From Herbaspirillum autotrophicum (GTDB lineage: Bacteria; Pseudomonadota; Gammaproteobacteria; Burkholderiales; Burkholderiaceae_D), in NCBI RefSeq assembly GCF_001189915.1, contig NZ_LFLS01000021.1, positions 45,409 through 109,408 on the forward strand: a stretch of DNA of 64,000 nt, written 5' to 3'. Below the pieces are notes generated by a model. The model worked only from the letters and a program-made list of their open reading frames with translations, did no database searches and was not told the DNA's origin. A program made the translations under genes and the position numbers. Below, piece after piece: positions 17,737-24,394 of this stretch. Numbering within the stretch: the first letter of the stretch is position 1; the number at the start of each line of letters is the position of its first letter.

Positions 17737-17769
17737 CATAAGCGCCTTTCCTGTTTGCATGTAAGACTT
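17737..17769 (-). promoter_or_regulatory. stress-type promoter of the PIG-L/methyltransferase operon
   Basis: Minus strand: AAGTCTTACA (17769-17760), exactly 17 bases, then CTTATG (17742-17737). It matches the promoter-like family seen at ten other places in the window. The predicted start is near 17730, giving a ~145-base leader before the acyl-CoA dehydrogenase-like gene. Confidence 0.55.
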
Positions 17770-17790
17770 GCTGAAGTGCAGCAGCGTGCC

Positions 17791-18184
17791 TCAGAACACT
17801 CGGGCCTGGGCCGGTGACACCGACACCGGTTTGACTGGCGGTGGCGGCTGTTGCTGCAACCAATGCATCACCGCGGCCACCGCATATTGCTGTTGGACAT
17901 GTGTCAATGCGACACCCTCGGGAATGCCATGCCACTGGTACAGGCAACGGCGACAGCAGGTGGCGGTGGCATGCCGGGCGACAAATACCGGATGGCCGTG
18001 GAACGGGGTCTGCTTGCCATCGTTGGGCGGGATAGCCGGTGCCAGACGGGTGGCAACGAATTGCCCGGCATGCAGCAACAGCGTATCCGGCCCCGGTTTT
18101 CTGCAAGTAACGATATTCCGTCGCGGATAACCGAAACCGGCGCCGCAAGCGCGAATGCTTCAGTTGATCCAATACCAGAGACAA
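17791..18184 (-). pseudogene. DUF4186 protein gene with a +1 frameshift
   Basis: The first frame from a TTG at 18184 reads SLVLDQLKHSRLRRRFRLS and YRYLQKTGA. The family continues in another frame as DTLLLHAGQFVATRLAP, NDGKQTPFHGHPVFVARHAT and TCCRRCLYQWHGIP, to the stop at 17791. Joining them requires removing one base in the run at about 18087-18090 (GGCCGGAT would be GGCCGAT). Together they give a protein of about 130 residues, the normal DUF4186 length, with the conserved Cys-Cys-x-x-Cys and WHGIP core intact. It is either a recent frameshift mutation or a one-base sequencing error. It follows the copper-storage-like gene in the same direction. Confidence 0.75.
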
Positions 18185-18218
18185 TGAATGCAGGTATCTC
18201 GACTTGACGGCGGCGCCA

Positions 18219-18626
18219 TCAAGCGCTCATCGCACTGCAACTGGCGGCGCAGGCGCGACAGGCGGCAGCACATTCGACGGTCACAATCCGCTCTGCGCAT
18301 TGCGCTTCGCACTCGCGACAAATATCGGCACACAATGCACAGACCCGTTTGCTGTAAGGCGAGTGCATGACCTGCAAGCTGGCCGACAACGCACACAAGT
18401 TACTGCATGCCAGCAACAAGGCCGGCGACGGCAAGGCGGCGGCACCGGCTTCGGCCACCAAGTCAGACTCACTGATGGCCGCCAGTGTCGCCAGGCATAC
18501 CTGATGACAATGGGTACAAGCGGCAATACAGTCGCGCATGGCGTCGTGCAAGGGATGGCTGCCGCCATCGCTGCGCACGGCATGACGGGGTTGCTGCTGC
18601 GGATTCCCGATGCCGGACGTCTTCAT
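18219..18626 (-). CDS. Cys-rich four-helix-bundle copper-binding protein (DUF326/Csp-like)
   Basis: The 135 residues include 15 cysteines in helical spacing: CIAACTHCHQVC (residues 33-44), LLACSNLC, VCALCADICRECEAQC, and CAAACRACAASC at the end. This is the pattern of the DUF326/copper storage protein family, whose four-helix bundle binds many Cu(I) ions through cysteines lining its core. No Tat or Sec signal is present, so a cytosolic form (Csp3-like) is expected. GGGAGG stands close before the ATG. It is followed by the DUF4186 gene 34 bases downstream. The family call is strong; copper binding is inferred from it. Confidence 0.85.
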   Translation of the reverse strand: MKTSGIGNPQQQPRHAVRSDGGSHPLHDAMRDCIAACTHCHQVCLATLAAISESDLVAEAGAAALPSPALLLACSNLCALSASLQVMHSPYSKRVCALCADICRECEAQCAERIVTVECAAACRACAASCSAMSA

Positions 18627-18719
18627 ATGTCCTCCCTGAAAAACAGTTGCCTGCTACCCGACGGCGCATCCGATACTGCTGTCGCCGCCGGCAGTCAGGG
18701 AGCCGGAAATTGCCAGCCA

Positions 18720-19304
18720 TCATTTGCTGGCGTCGAGCTTGGCCTTGAGCGCGTTGGCCATCTCCAGATGGTGTTCCAGATTGGGCAGGGTCTTGGCGGC
18801 GAAATCCTTGACCTCGGCATCCTTGGCTTCGGCGGCGCCCTTCTTGAACAGATCAACCGCATCCTTGTGCGCCGAAACGCCGATGGTGCCGACGTACTGT
18901 TCATCGAACGCAGCGCCATCCAACTTGCCGAGAATCGCAATCTTGGCGCGCTGTGTCACGCCCGGACGATCCGGCACCTTGAGATTTTTGGTGGCAGCCA
19001 ATTTCTTGAGGCGGTCGCCGACGGTGGTATGCTCATCAATCATCAGCGTGGCGAACGTCTTGACGTCGGGATTGGCGGTCTTTTCGAGCGCCAGTTTGCT
19101 GGCTTCCACTTCGGCATTGCCGGCTTCAGCCGCATGTTCCAGAAAGGCCTTGTCTTTGTGTGGCAGTCCGTCGGCGCGTGCCTGCTGGATCGCCATCACC
19201 AATCCGACGGCACTCACCGCTGTGATGCCGAGCACCTTGATCAAGGTGCCGTTGCGGCGCGACAGAGGCAGGCGGAATTGCGGGCGAAATGAAAAAGATG
19301 ACAT
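18720..19304 (-). CDS. DUF4142 envelope stress protein
   Basis: A 194-residue protein with a long N-terminal signal region (LIKVLGITAVSAVGLVMA, then ARA-D near residue 45) and a helical, charged mature domain. FLEHAAEAGNAEVEASKLAL, FATLMIDEHTTVGDRLKKLA and LPNLEHHLEMANALK are the conserved ferritin-like helices of DUF4142. Family members are exported and often induced by stress; no enzymatic role is known. AAGGAG precedes the ATG at 19304 by about eight bases. A stress-type promoter lies about 90 bases upstream of the start codon. Confidence 0.85.
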   Translation of the reverse strand: MSSFSFRPQFRLPLSRRNGTLIKVLGITAVSAVGLVMAIQQARADGLPHKDKAFLEHAAEAGNAEVEASKLALEKTANPDVKTFATLMIDEHTTVGDRLKKLAATKNLKVPDRPGVTQRAKIAILGKLDGAAFDEQYVGTIGVSAHKDAVDLFKKGAAEAKDAEVKDFAAKTLPNLEHHLEMANALKAKLDASK

Positions 19305-19394
19305 ACGGGTTCTCCTTGAACATGGGGAAAAATGAAATGCAGATGGCAGAAAACTTGCCATGTATCCACTGTAGGATGTGCGCGCTGCGAATGA

Positions 19395-19425
19395 AATCGG
19401 ACACTCACTCTGCCGGCTGTAAGAA
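19395..19425 (-). promoter_or_regulatory. stress-type promoter of the DUF4142 gene
   Basis: Minus strand: TTCTTACA (19425-19418), 17 bases, CCGATT (19400-19395). The -35 block is identical to the one before the glycine-zipper protein gene, and the distance to the start codon is similar (114 versus 111 bases). Confidence 0.6.
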
Positions 19426-19463
19426 TTGATGAGCGCATGCCGGCTACTTGTCGGGCGACATCC

Positions 19464-20450
19464 TCAGCCGGTGCTGTCAGTCGCATTCCAGAGCGCCTGG
19501 TAACGCCCGGCCGTTTGCGGTTTGATAAACAGCACCACCACTTCCGGATGCCGTTCGCGGATACGTGCCTCCATGGCAATCACCAGCGCTTCGATCTGCG
19601 GCGTACGCAAATCATCTTCAAACTCCACGCTCAACGCCGCCAGAATCTGATGCGGCGCCAGATGCACGGTTACCAGACCGTTGCCACCCACCACGCCATC
19701 CATCGCCGTCACCAGTTTCACGATCGAATCCTGCACTTGCTGATGCGCCCGTTCGCCGATCAGCAAGCCTTTGGTTTCGCGCGCCAGCATGGCGGCAGTA
19801 GCCGCCAGAATCAAGCCAATAACGATGGAAGCAATACCGTCAAACGCCGGCTGCTCAAAATACACCGAGCACCAAATGCCGATGAACGCTACTGCCAGAC
19901 CAAGGATGGCGGCGGTATCTTCCAGCAACACAATGAACGTCGGCGGGTCCTTGCTGCGACGAAATTCGGCAAACAATTCCGAGTAGCGCTTCTTGCCCTT
20001 GAAGCGATTCAGCGTCAGCACCCATGAGCCGCCCTCAAATACGGCAGATGCCAGCAAAACCAGATAACTGACGCGGGCGCTTTCTATCGGTGTCGGTTGC
20101 AGAATGTGGCGCACGCCTTCATACATCGACATCCCGGCGCCGAGCGTAAAAATCAGGACCGCCACCACAAAGCTCCAAAAATACACTTCGCGACCATAAC
20201 CGACCGGATGATCATGATCCGGTTTGCGTTCGGCGCGCCGCATGCCATACAGCAGCAACAATTCGTTGCCCATGTCGACCGCCGAATGAATGCTTTCACT
20301 AAGCATGGCTGAACTACCGGTCCACAGGGCGGCACCCAATTTGGTCAGGGCCACCATGAAGTTGCCGGCCAGCGCCGCATAGATGACCAGCGTCGATGAC
20401 TGCTGCGGTTGCCGCAGTTTGCTCCACCAGCGCTGGCGCGGTGCATTCAT
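19464..20450 (-). CDS. cation diffusion facilitator (CDF) family transporter
   Basis: A 328-residue inner-membrane protein with about five or six hydrophobic helices and the CDF metal-site helix HSAVDMGNELLLLYG (residues ~56-70, HxxxD). GRE and DHDHPVGYGREVYF form the conserved loop after TM2, and a second acidic helix contains FDGIASIVIGLIL. The ~90-residue C-terminal cytoplasmic domain (VEFEDDLRTPQIEALVIAME) is typical. It exchanges a divalent metal such as Zn or Mn for protons. It overlaps the end of the SemiSWEET frame by 137 bases, which is unusual. It probably belongs to the operon starting with the glycine-zipper gene. Confidence 0.88.
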   Translation of the reverse strand: MNAPRQRWWSKLRQPQQSSTLVIYAALAGNFMVALTKLGAALWTGSSAMLSESIHSAVDMGNELLLLYGMRRAERKPDHDHPVGYGREVYFWSFVVAVLIFTLGAGMSMYEGVRHILQPTPIESARVSYLVLLASAVFEGGSWVLTLNRFKGKKRYSELFAEFRRSKDPPTFIVLLEDTAAILGLAVAFIGIWCSVYFEQPAFDGIASIVIGLILAATAAMLARETKGLLIGERAHQQVQDSIVKLVTAMDGVVGGNGLVTVHLAPHQILAALSVEFEDDLRTPQIEALVIAMEARIRERHPEVVVLFIKPQTAGRYQALWNATDSTG

Positions 20451-20730
20451 GGTCAGCTGGGACTGTGATGGCCGCTGCCGGCCGGGCGCGATTGCGCAGA
20501 TAAAGATACTGGCCGACTAGCGCCGCACACCAGGTCGCGGCATTGGCTGCGACGAAGACCCAGTTGCCGACTGCCGCGCTGTAAATCACGAACCCGGTTG
20601 ACGCCGCCAGTTGACCGACAAACAACCACGGCGAGACGCCGCGACTGCTGCCGCTGCGCCATTGTTCAAACACTTGCGAACCCACCGTCAGCAACAAGAT
20701 CAGGGCGCTGATCCAGCCCACGACATCCAT
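20314..20730 (-). CDS. SemiSWEET/PQ-loop transporter with C-terminal read-through
   Basis: The first ~82 residues form a three-helix SemiSWEET unit: VGWISALILLLTVGSQVFEQ, then GVSPWLFVGQLAASTGFVIY, then FVAANAATWCAALVGQYLYL. SemiSWEETs of 80-100 residues dimerise to move small sugars across the inner membrane. Here the frame runs on for ~55 further residues (after YLRNRARPAAA) that overlap the CDF gene by 137 bases and show no membrane or family pattern. The original stop was probably lost, or a base is missing near 20480. The start is one of two adjacent ATGs at 20733/20730. Confidence 0.7.
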   Translation of the reverse strand: MDVVGWISALILLLTVGSQVFEQWRSGSSRGVSPWLFVGQLAASTGFVIYSAAVGNWVFVAANAATWCAALVGQYLYLRNRARPAAAITVPADHECTAPALVEQTAATAAVIDAGHLCGAGRQLHGGPDQIGCRPVDR

Positions 20731-20764
20731 CATCTGCCACGTCCTTTCCAGCCCCTTGCAACGC

Positions 20765-21343
20765 TCACAGCGGCGCTGCCGCACGCTTGCCCTGATCGAG
20801 GTAATGCGGCGACGTCAACGGATCGAAATCGGTCCAGTCGCCGTCCACAATACTGCCTTCGCTGTATTCCATGTCCACCGCGCCCAGTTCACGCAAGGTA
20901 GCGACAACCCGGCGTTGCTGTTCGTCATCAACAATGGCAACCGCCACCCGCATGCCGGCCCGCCGCACCTGATTTTCGTTGGCATGGGTGCCGTCGTCGC
21001 TGTCGGCGGTGGCATCCAGACTGCCGATCAGCGCCCCCACATGGGCCCCCGCCAGTGTTCCCAGTATCGGACCAACCGGGCCGGTAACCGGAGCCAGTAC
21101 TGCGCCGGCCCCGGCACCGACGACCGCCCCGGCACCAGCGCCCGCCACCACGCCGACGTCGGTGTCGCTGGCGCCCGGTGATTTGTCACGGTCGCCGCCA
21201 ATCGGGTACAAGTCATGCTGCCCGGCCGGGTTCAGGTAGAAGGTGGCAATCGCGGTGCGCGGATGGCCCGCCAACACCAGTTGGTCGACCGCATGTTCGG
21301 TCTCGTCCTGCAATTGAAATCGGCCCACGATGATGGATGACAT
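20765..21343 (-). CDS. glycine-zipper general-stress-like protein
   Basis: The 192 residues start MSSIIVGRFQLQDETEHAVDQL, a small ferredoxin-like domain resembling the N-terminus of YflT-type general stress proteins. A Gly/Ala-rich membrane-inserting zipper follows (GVVAGAGAGAVVGAGAGAVL, then GPILGTLAGAHVGALIG). The C-terminal domain (MRVAVAIVDDEQQRRVVATL) resembles the first, and its end carries DWTDFDPL. AAGGAA precedes the ATG by about nine bases. It heads a likely operon with the SemiSWEET and CDF genes under a stress-type promoter. The exact biochemical role is unknown. Confidence 0.8.
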   Translation of the reverse strand: MSSIIVGRFQLQDETEHAVDQLVLAGHPRTAIATFYLNPAGQHDLYPIGGDRDKSPGASDTDVGVVAGAGAGAVVGAGAGAVLAPVTGPVGPILGTLAGAHVGALIGSLDATADSDDGTHANENQVRRAGMRVAVAIVDDEQQRRVVATLRELGAVDMEYSEGSIVDGDWTDFDPLTSPHYLDQGKRAAAPL

Positions 21344-21430
21344 AGCGTGCTTCCTTTCTGCGATGAATGCCTGATGACTGCCGGCAAGCCGGCACATGGC
21401 CAAAGACTACGCCGCGCCCGGTGGCGGCAC

Positions 21431-21461
21431 GATAGGCGTCTGCCGCATTCGCCTGTAAGAA
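21431..21461 (-). promoter_or_regulatory. stress-type promoter of the glycine-zipper/SemiSWEET/CDF operon
   Basis: Minus strand: TTCTTACA (21461-21454), 17 bases, CCTATC (21436-21431), about 90 bases before the ATG at 21343. Confidence 0.6.
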
Positions 21462-21864
21462 AAATCGTCAGCCGCTTGTTGCCGCGTCAACATCGTGCCC
21501 GCCAGCGCCATGGCGATGGTGACGCAATCCGGCAAGTGAAAATTCAGCCAGCGGCACCCCGTTTTCAGATGTCGTCTGACATCAAGCTACAGGATTGGCC
21601 GATTACCCTCGCCGCCATCGCGGTCGCAACATGAGAGTTCGATCTGCTTTCAGCCGGGCCCCCATGTTCCGCCTTGCCCGCAGCCTTCACTGCCGGCGCC
21701 GCCCGCTGCTTCAGCCAACCGGTGCGCACGCCATGACGTACCACCAGTTGCCGCCAGTGCGGATCAGGAAGAAGATTTATTTTCCGGCACGCTTGCCGGC
21801 TCTCGACTTGCGTTCCGGTGGCGCCCGGGCGGCGCCGCCACGCCGGTATCCGCCAGCGCTGCAC
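21462..21864. other. intergenic region with an isolated promoter-like site
   Basis: I find no open frame with a ribosome-binding site or recognisable protein here. The plus-strand promoter-like site at 21572-21604 would start a transcript about 345 bases before poxB. That transcript would be either a long leader or a small RNA. GC-rich hairpin potential is present (for example around 21790-21805) but there is no convincing T-tract. Confidence 0.4.
21572..21604 (+). promoter_or_regulatory. distal stress-type promoter upstream of poxB
   Basis: TCGTCTGACA (21572-21581), 17 bases, CCGATT (21599-21604). This is the second family member before poxB and lies 293 bases upstream of the proximal one. 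It may serve poxB or an unannotated transcript. Confidence 0.45.
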
Positions 21865-21897
21865 TTCTCCTACAGCGATTTACCGCATCGCCCGATA
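21865..21897 (+). promoter_or_regulatory. proximal stress-type promoter of poxB
   Basis: TTCTCCTACA (21865-21874), 17 bases, CCGATA (21892-21897). The -35 block is identical to those before pgi and dodecin. The predicted start is near 21904, giving a leader of about 50 bases. Confidence 0.6.
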
Positions 21898-21956
21898 CCG
21901 CTGTCAGCATCAGCGCGCTAAGCTGAATTTTCATTCTTGTTGCCAAAGGAGTTGCC

Positions 21957-23645
21957 ATGTCAGCCACTGTTGCCGAAATACTCGTTGATACCTTGTATCA
22001 GATCGGTGTGCGTCAGGTATTCGGCGTGGTCGGTGATGCACTCAATCCGTTTACGGACGCCATCCGGCGCGACAAACGTCTGGAGTGGATCGGCGTACGG
22101 CATGAAGAAGGCGCGGCACTGGCGGCGGCCGGTCAGGCCAAGCTGACCGGACGGCTCGGGGTATGCTGTGGCACCACCGGACCGGGCGCCAATCATTTGC
22201 TGGCAGGACTGTACGAAGCCCACAAGGATCATGCGCCGGTACTGGCGATTTCCGGCGGCGTGCCGGCCAGCCGGCGCGGTATCGATTATTTGCAGGAAAA
22301 CACCCCCGACCTCTTGTTCCGTGACGTCGCGGTCTACACCCAGACCGTCGTCAGCGCCGAGCAGGCACCGCAAGTCATTCATCAGGCGATTGCCCAGGCC
22401 TATGCCCGGCGCGGCGTCGCCCATCTGAATATTCCGGCCGATATCATCGGCGCCAAGACCAGTACCGTGATGCGCAGCATCAACACCTTGCGGCCGCTGA
22501 CCGACAACGCGCCACCGGCAGAAGAAATCGCCGCCGCTGCCAGCATGATCAATCAAGCCAAAAGCGTGGTGATTCTGGCCGGTAACGGCGCCCGTGGCGC
22601 AGTGGCTGAAATCACTGCACTCGCGGAAAAGCTGCAGGCGCCGGTGGTGCATACCTTCCGCGCCAAGGACATGCAAGCGTATGATCATCCGTGCTGGATC
22701 GGCGGCGTCGGCCTGATCGGCGGCGCTCCCGGCGTGGATGCCTTGCGGGATGCAGATCTGCTGCTGATGCTCGGTTCCGACTATCCCTACTCGGAATTCT
22801 TGCCCGGCAATACCCGTACCATTCAGATCGACGAACGCGGGTTCGTGCTGGGACGCCGGACCCCGGTCGAACTCGGCATCGCAGCCTCGGTGCAACCTGC
22901 CGTGCGGCAATTGCTGGCGCTGTGCGAAGGCCGCACCAACAATGCGTTTTTCAATCAGGTCAGTGAACACCGGCTGCGCTGGAACCAGATGCTGGACAAA
23001 CATGCAGCGGTCGCCGGCGACAAGATCAAACCGCAGCGGCTGGCGCGCAAGATCAGCGATCATGCGCGCGCCGATGCGGTGTTCGTGGTCGATACCGGCG
23101 TCGTCACCTTGTGGTGCGGCAACTGGCTGCGCCAGAGCGGACAGCAACGCTTGCTGGCCTCCTTCAACAATGCCGCCGTCGGTACGTCACTCGGTCAGGC
23201 CAATGGCATCCAGGCACTGGATCGTGCGCGCCAGGTGCTCGTTGCGGTCGGCGACGGCGGCTTCACCATGCTGCTCGGCGAGTTCATGACCAGCGTCGAA
23301 CACCGGCTGCCGGTCAAGGTCATCGTGTTCAACAACCGCGAATGGGGTCTGGTGCATCTGGAAATGGAGCAAGCCGGCTTGCCGGCATTCGCGGGCAGCG
23401 AATTTCCCAATCTGGATTTCGCTGCCTTCGCCTTGGCCTGCGGCGCGCAGGGCTTTACCGCGAAGACCCCGGCACAACTGGATCCGGCGCTGGAGCAACT
23501 GCTGGCGGCCCCCGGCCCGGCGGTATTGAATGTCTTCATCGATCCCAACGAACTACCGGCCATGCCGCACATCAAACTGGATCAGATCTGGCGCTTCGGT
23601 CTGGCCAAGGTACGCGAAACCATGCTGTCCATGACCGGCGCCTGA
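21957..23645 (+). CDS. poxB: thiamine-diphosphate enzyme, pyruvate dehydrogenase (quinone)/PoxB-like
   Basis: A 562-residue member of the POX/ALS family. The N-terminal ThDP domain has the activating glutamate in RHEEGAALAAAGQAKL (residue ~44). A central FAD/nucleotide domain follows (NQAKSVVILAGNGARGAV). The C-terminal ThDP/Mg2+ motif runs GDGGFTMLLGEF to VIVFNN (~428-456). Close similarity to PoxB (RHEEVAA, LFRDVAVY, GSDYPYSEFLPG) favours oxidation of pyruvate to acetate and CO2 with electrons passed to quinone. The lipid-binding C-terminal tail of E. coli PoxB is not obvious here. AAGGAG precedes the ATG. PoxB is a stationary-phase enzyme in E. coli, in keeping with the promoter type. Confidence 0.85.
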   Translation: MSATVAEILVDTLYQIGVRQVFGVVGDALNPFTDAIRRDKRLEWIGVRHEEGAALAAAGQAKLTGRLGVCCGTTGPGANHLLAGLYEAHKDHAPVLAISGGVPASRRGIDYLQENTPDLLFRDVAVYTQTVVSAEQAPQVIHQAIAQAYARRGVAHLNIPADIIGAKTSTVMRSINTLRPLTDNAPPAEEIAAAASMINQAKSVVILAGNGARGAVAEITALAEKLQAPVVHTFRAKDMQAYDHPCWIGGVGLIGGAPGVDALRDADLLLMLGSDYPYSEFLPGNTRTIQIDERGFVLGRRTPVELGIAASVQPAVRQLLALCEGRTNNAFFNQVSEHRLRWNQMLDKHAAVAGDKIKPQRLARKISDHARADAVFVVDTGVVTLWCGNWLRQSGQQRLLASFNNAAVGTSLGQANGIQALDRARQVLVAVGDGGFTMLLGEFMTSVEHRLPVKVIVFNNREWGLVHLEMEQAGLPAFAGSEFPNLDFAAFALACGAQGFTAKTPAQLDPALEQLLAAPGPAVLNVFIDPNELPAMPHIKLDQIWRFGLAKVRETMLSMTGA

Positions 23646-23735
23646 ACCGCCCGCGCCACGCCGCGAGGCGACATCACCGCTGACACCGGATGCGGCGCAT
23701 ACTGCAAGCTGCATCCGCATTTCGGGAGATCAACC

Positions 23736-24224
23736 ATGGAACTCGAAGGATCCTGTCACTGCGGCGCGGTGCATTTCCGCGTCGACAGCAGCACGCCGGT
23801 CCCCTATCAACGCTGCTACTGTTCGATCTGCCGCAAGACCCAGGGCGGCGGCGGTTACGCCGTCAACATCGGCGCCGACGCCAGTACCCTGAAAATACGC
23901 GGCCAGGACGATATCAGCATCTATCACGCCAAGATGAAAAACGGCCAGGGGCGCACCCACGCCAGCACCGCCGAACGCCATTTCTGCCGCCGCTGCGGCA
24001 GCGCGCTGTGGCTGTTCAGTCCGGAATGGCCGGAGCTGATACATCCGTTCGCCTCGGCGATCGATACCCCGCTGCCGGCGGCATCGCAACATACGCACAT
24101 GATGCTGGCGTCGAAAGCGTCCTGGGTGGAAATCGACGGCGGCAGCCGCGACAAGCATTTCGACCAGTATCCCGAAGAATCGCTTGAGGTCTGGCATCAA
24201 CGCGTCTGCCCCGGAAAATATTGA
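23736..24224 (+). CDS. GFA (glutathione-dependent formaldehyde-activating)-type zinc protein
   Basis: A 162-residue protein with the zinc cysteines of the GFA/DUF636 fold: GSCHCGAVHF (Cys7, Cys9), CYCSICRKTQGGGG, and FCRRCGSALWLF. Only a few relatives are shown to act on S-hydroxymethylglutathione; for this group the substrate is unknown. GGAG stands eight bases before the ATG. It lies alone between poxB and a kinase gene, with a hairpin terminator right behind it. Confidence 0.88.
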   Translation: MELEGSCHCGAVHFRVDSSTPVPYQRCYCSICRKTQGGGGYAVNIGADASTLKIRGQDDISIYHAKMKNGQGRTHASTAERHFCRRCGSALWLFSPEWPELIHPFASAIDTPLPAASQHTHMMLASKASWVEIDGGSRDKHFDQYPEESLEVWHQRVCPGKY

Positions 24225-24233
24225 TGATTTGAC

Positions 24234-24265
24234 ATCGGCCGGATTGTAGGCCGATTACTTATTTT
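24234..24265 (+). terminator. probable terminator after the GFA gene
   Basis: ATCGGCC (24234-24240) and GGCCGAT (24249-24255) form a seven-base stem with an eight-base loop, followed by TACTTATTTT. The T-tract is imperfect. Confidence 0.5.
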
Positions 24266-24394
24266 GCCGTAGGATTCGTGCGTGACATTCTTGCCGCGTG
24301 GATAGTATTTATAATCCCGGTACCCGGGAGTGACCATGGCGGCCAGCCTGTGCATGTGCGGGTGCACCTGAGACTCCGACATAGAGAAAAAAGC

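Noticed and set aside
19353..19377. A second CCTACA (minus strand, 19375-19370) before the DUF4142 gene
   Set aside because: Seventeen bases downstream there is TTTCTG, not the C(C/T)(G/T)A(C/T) block, so it is not counted as a promoter.
21595..21921. 108-codon open frame before poxB
   Set aside because: Arg/Pro-rich composition typical of a shadow in GC-rich DNA, no ribosome-binding site, no family.
24228..24256. TTTGACA-N16-CCGATT resembling the stress-type promoter before the double hybrid kinase
   Set aside because: The spacer is 16 instead of 17 bases, and the sequence is part of the hairpin terminator after the GFA gene.
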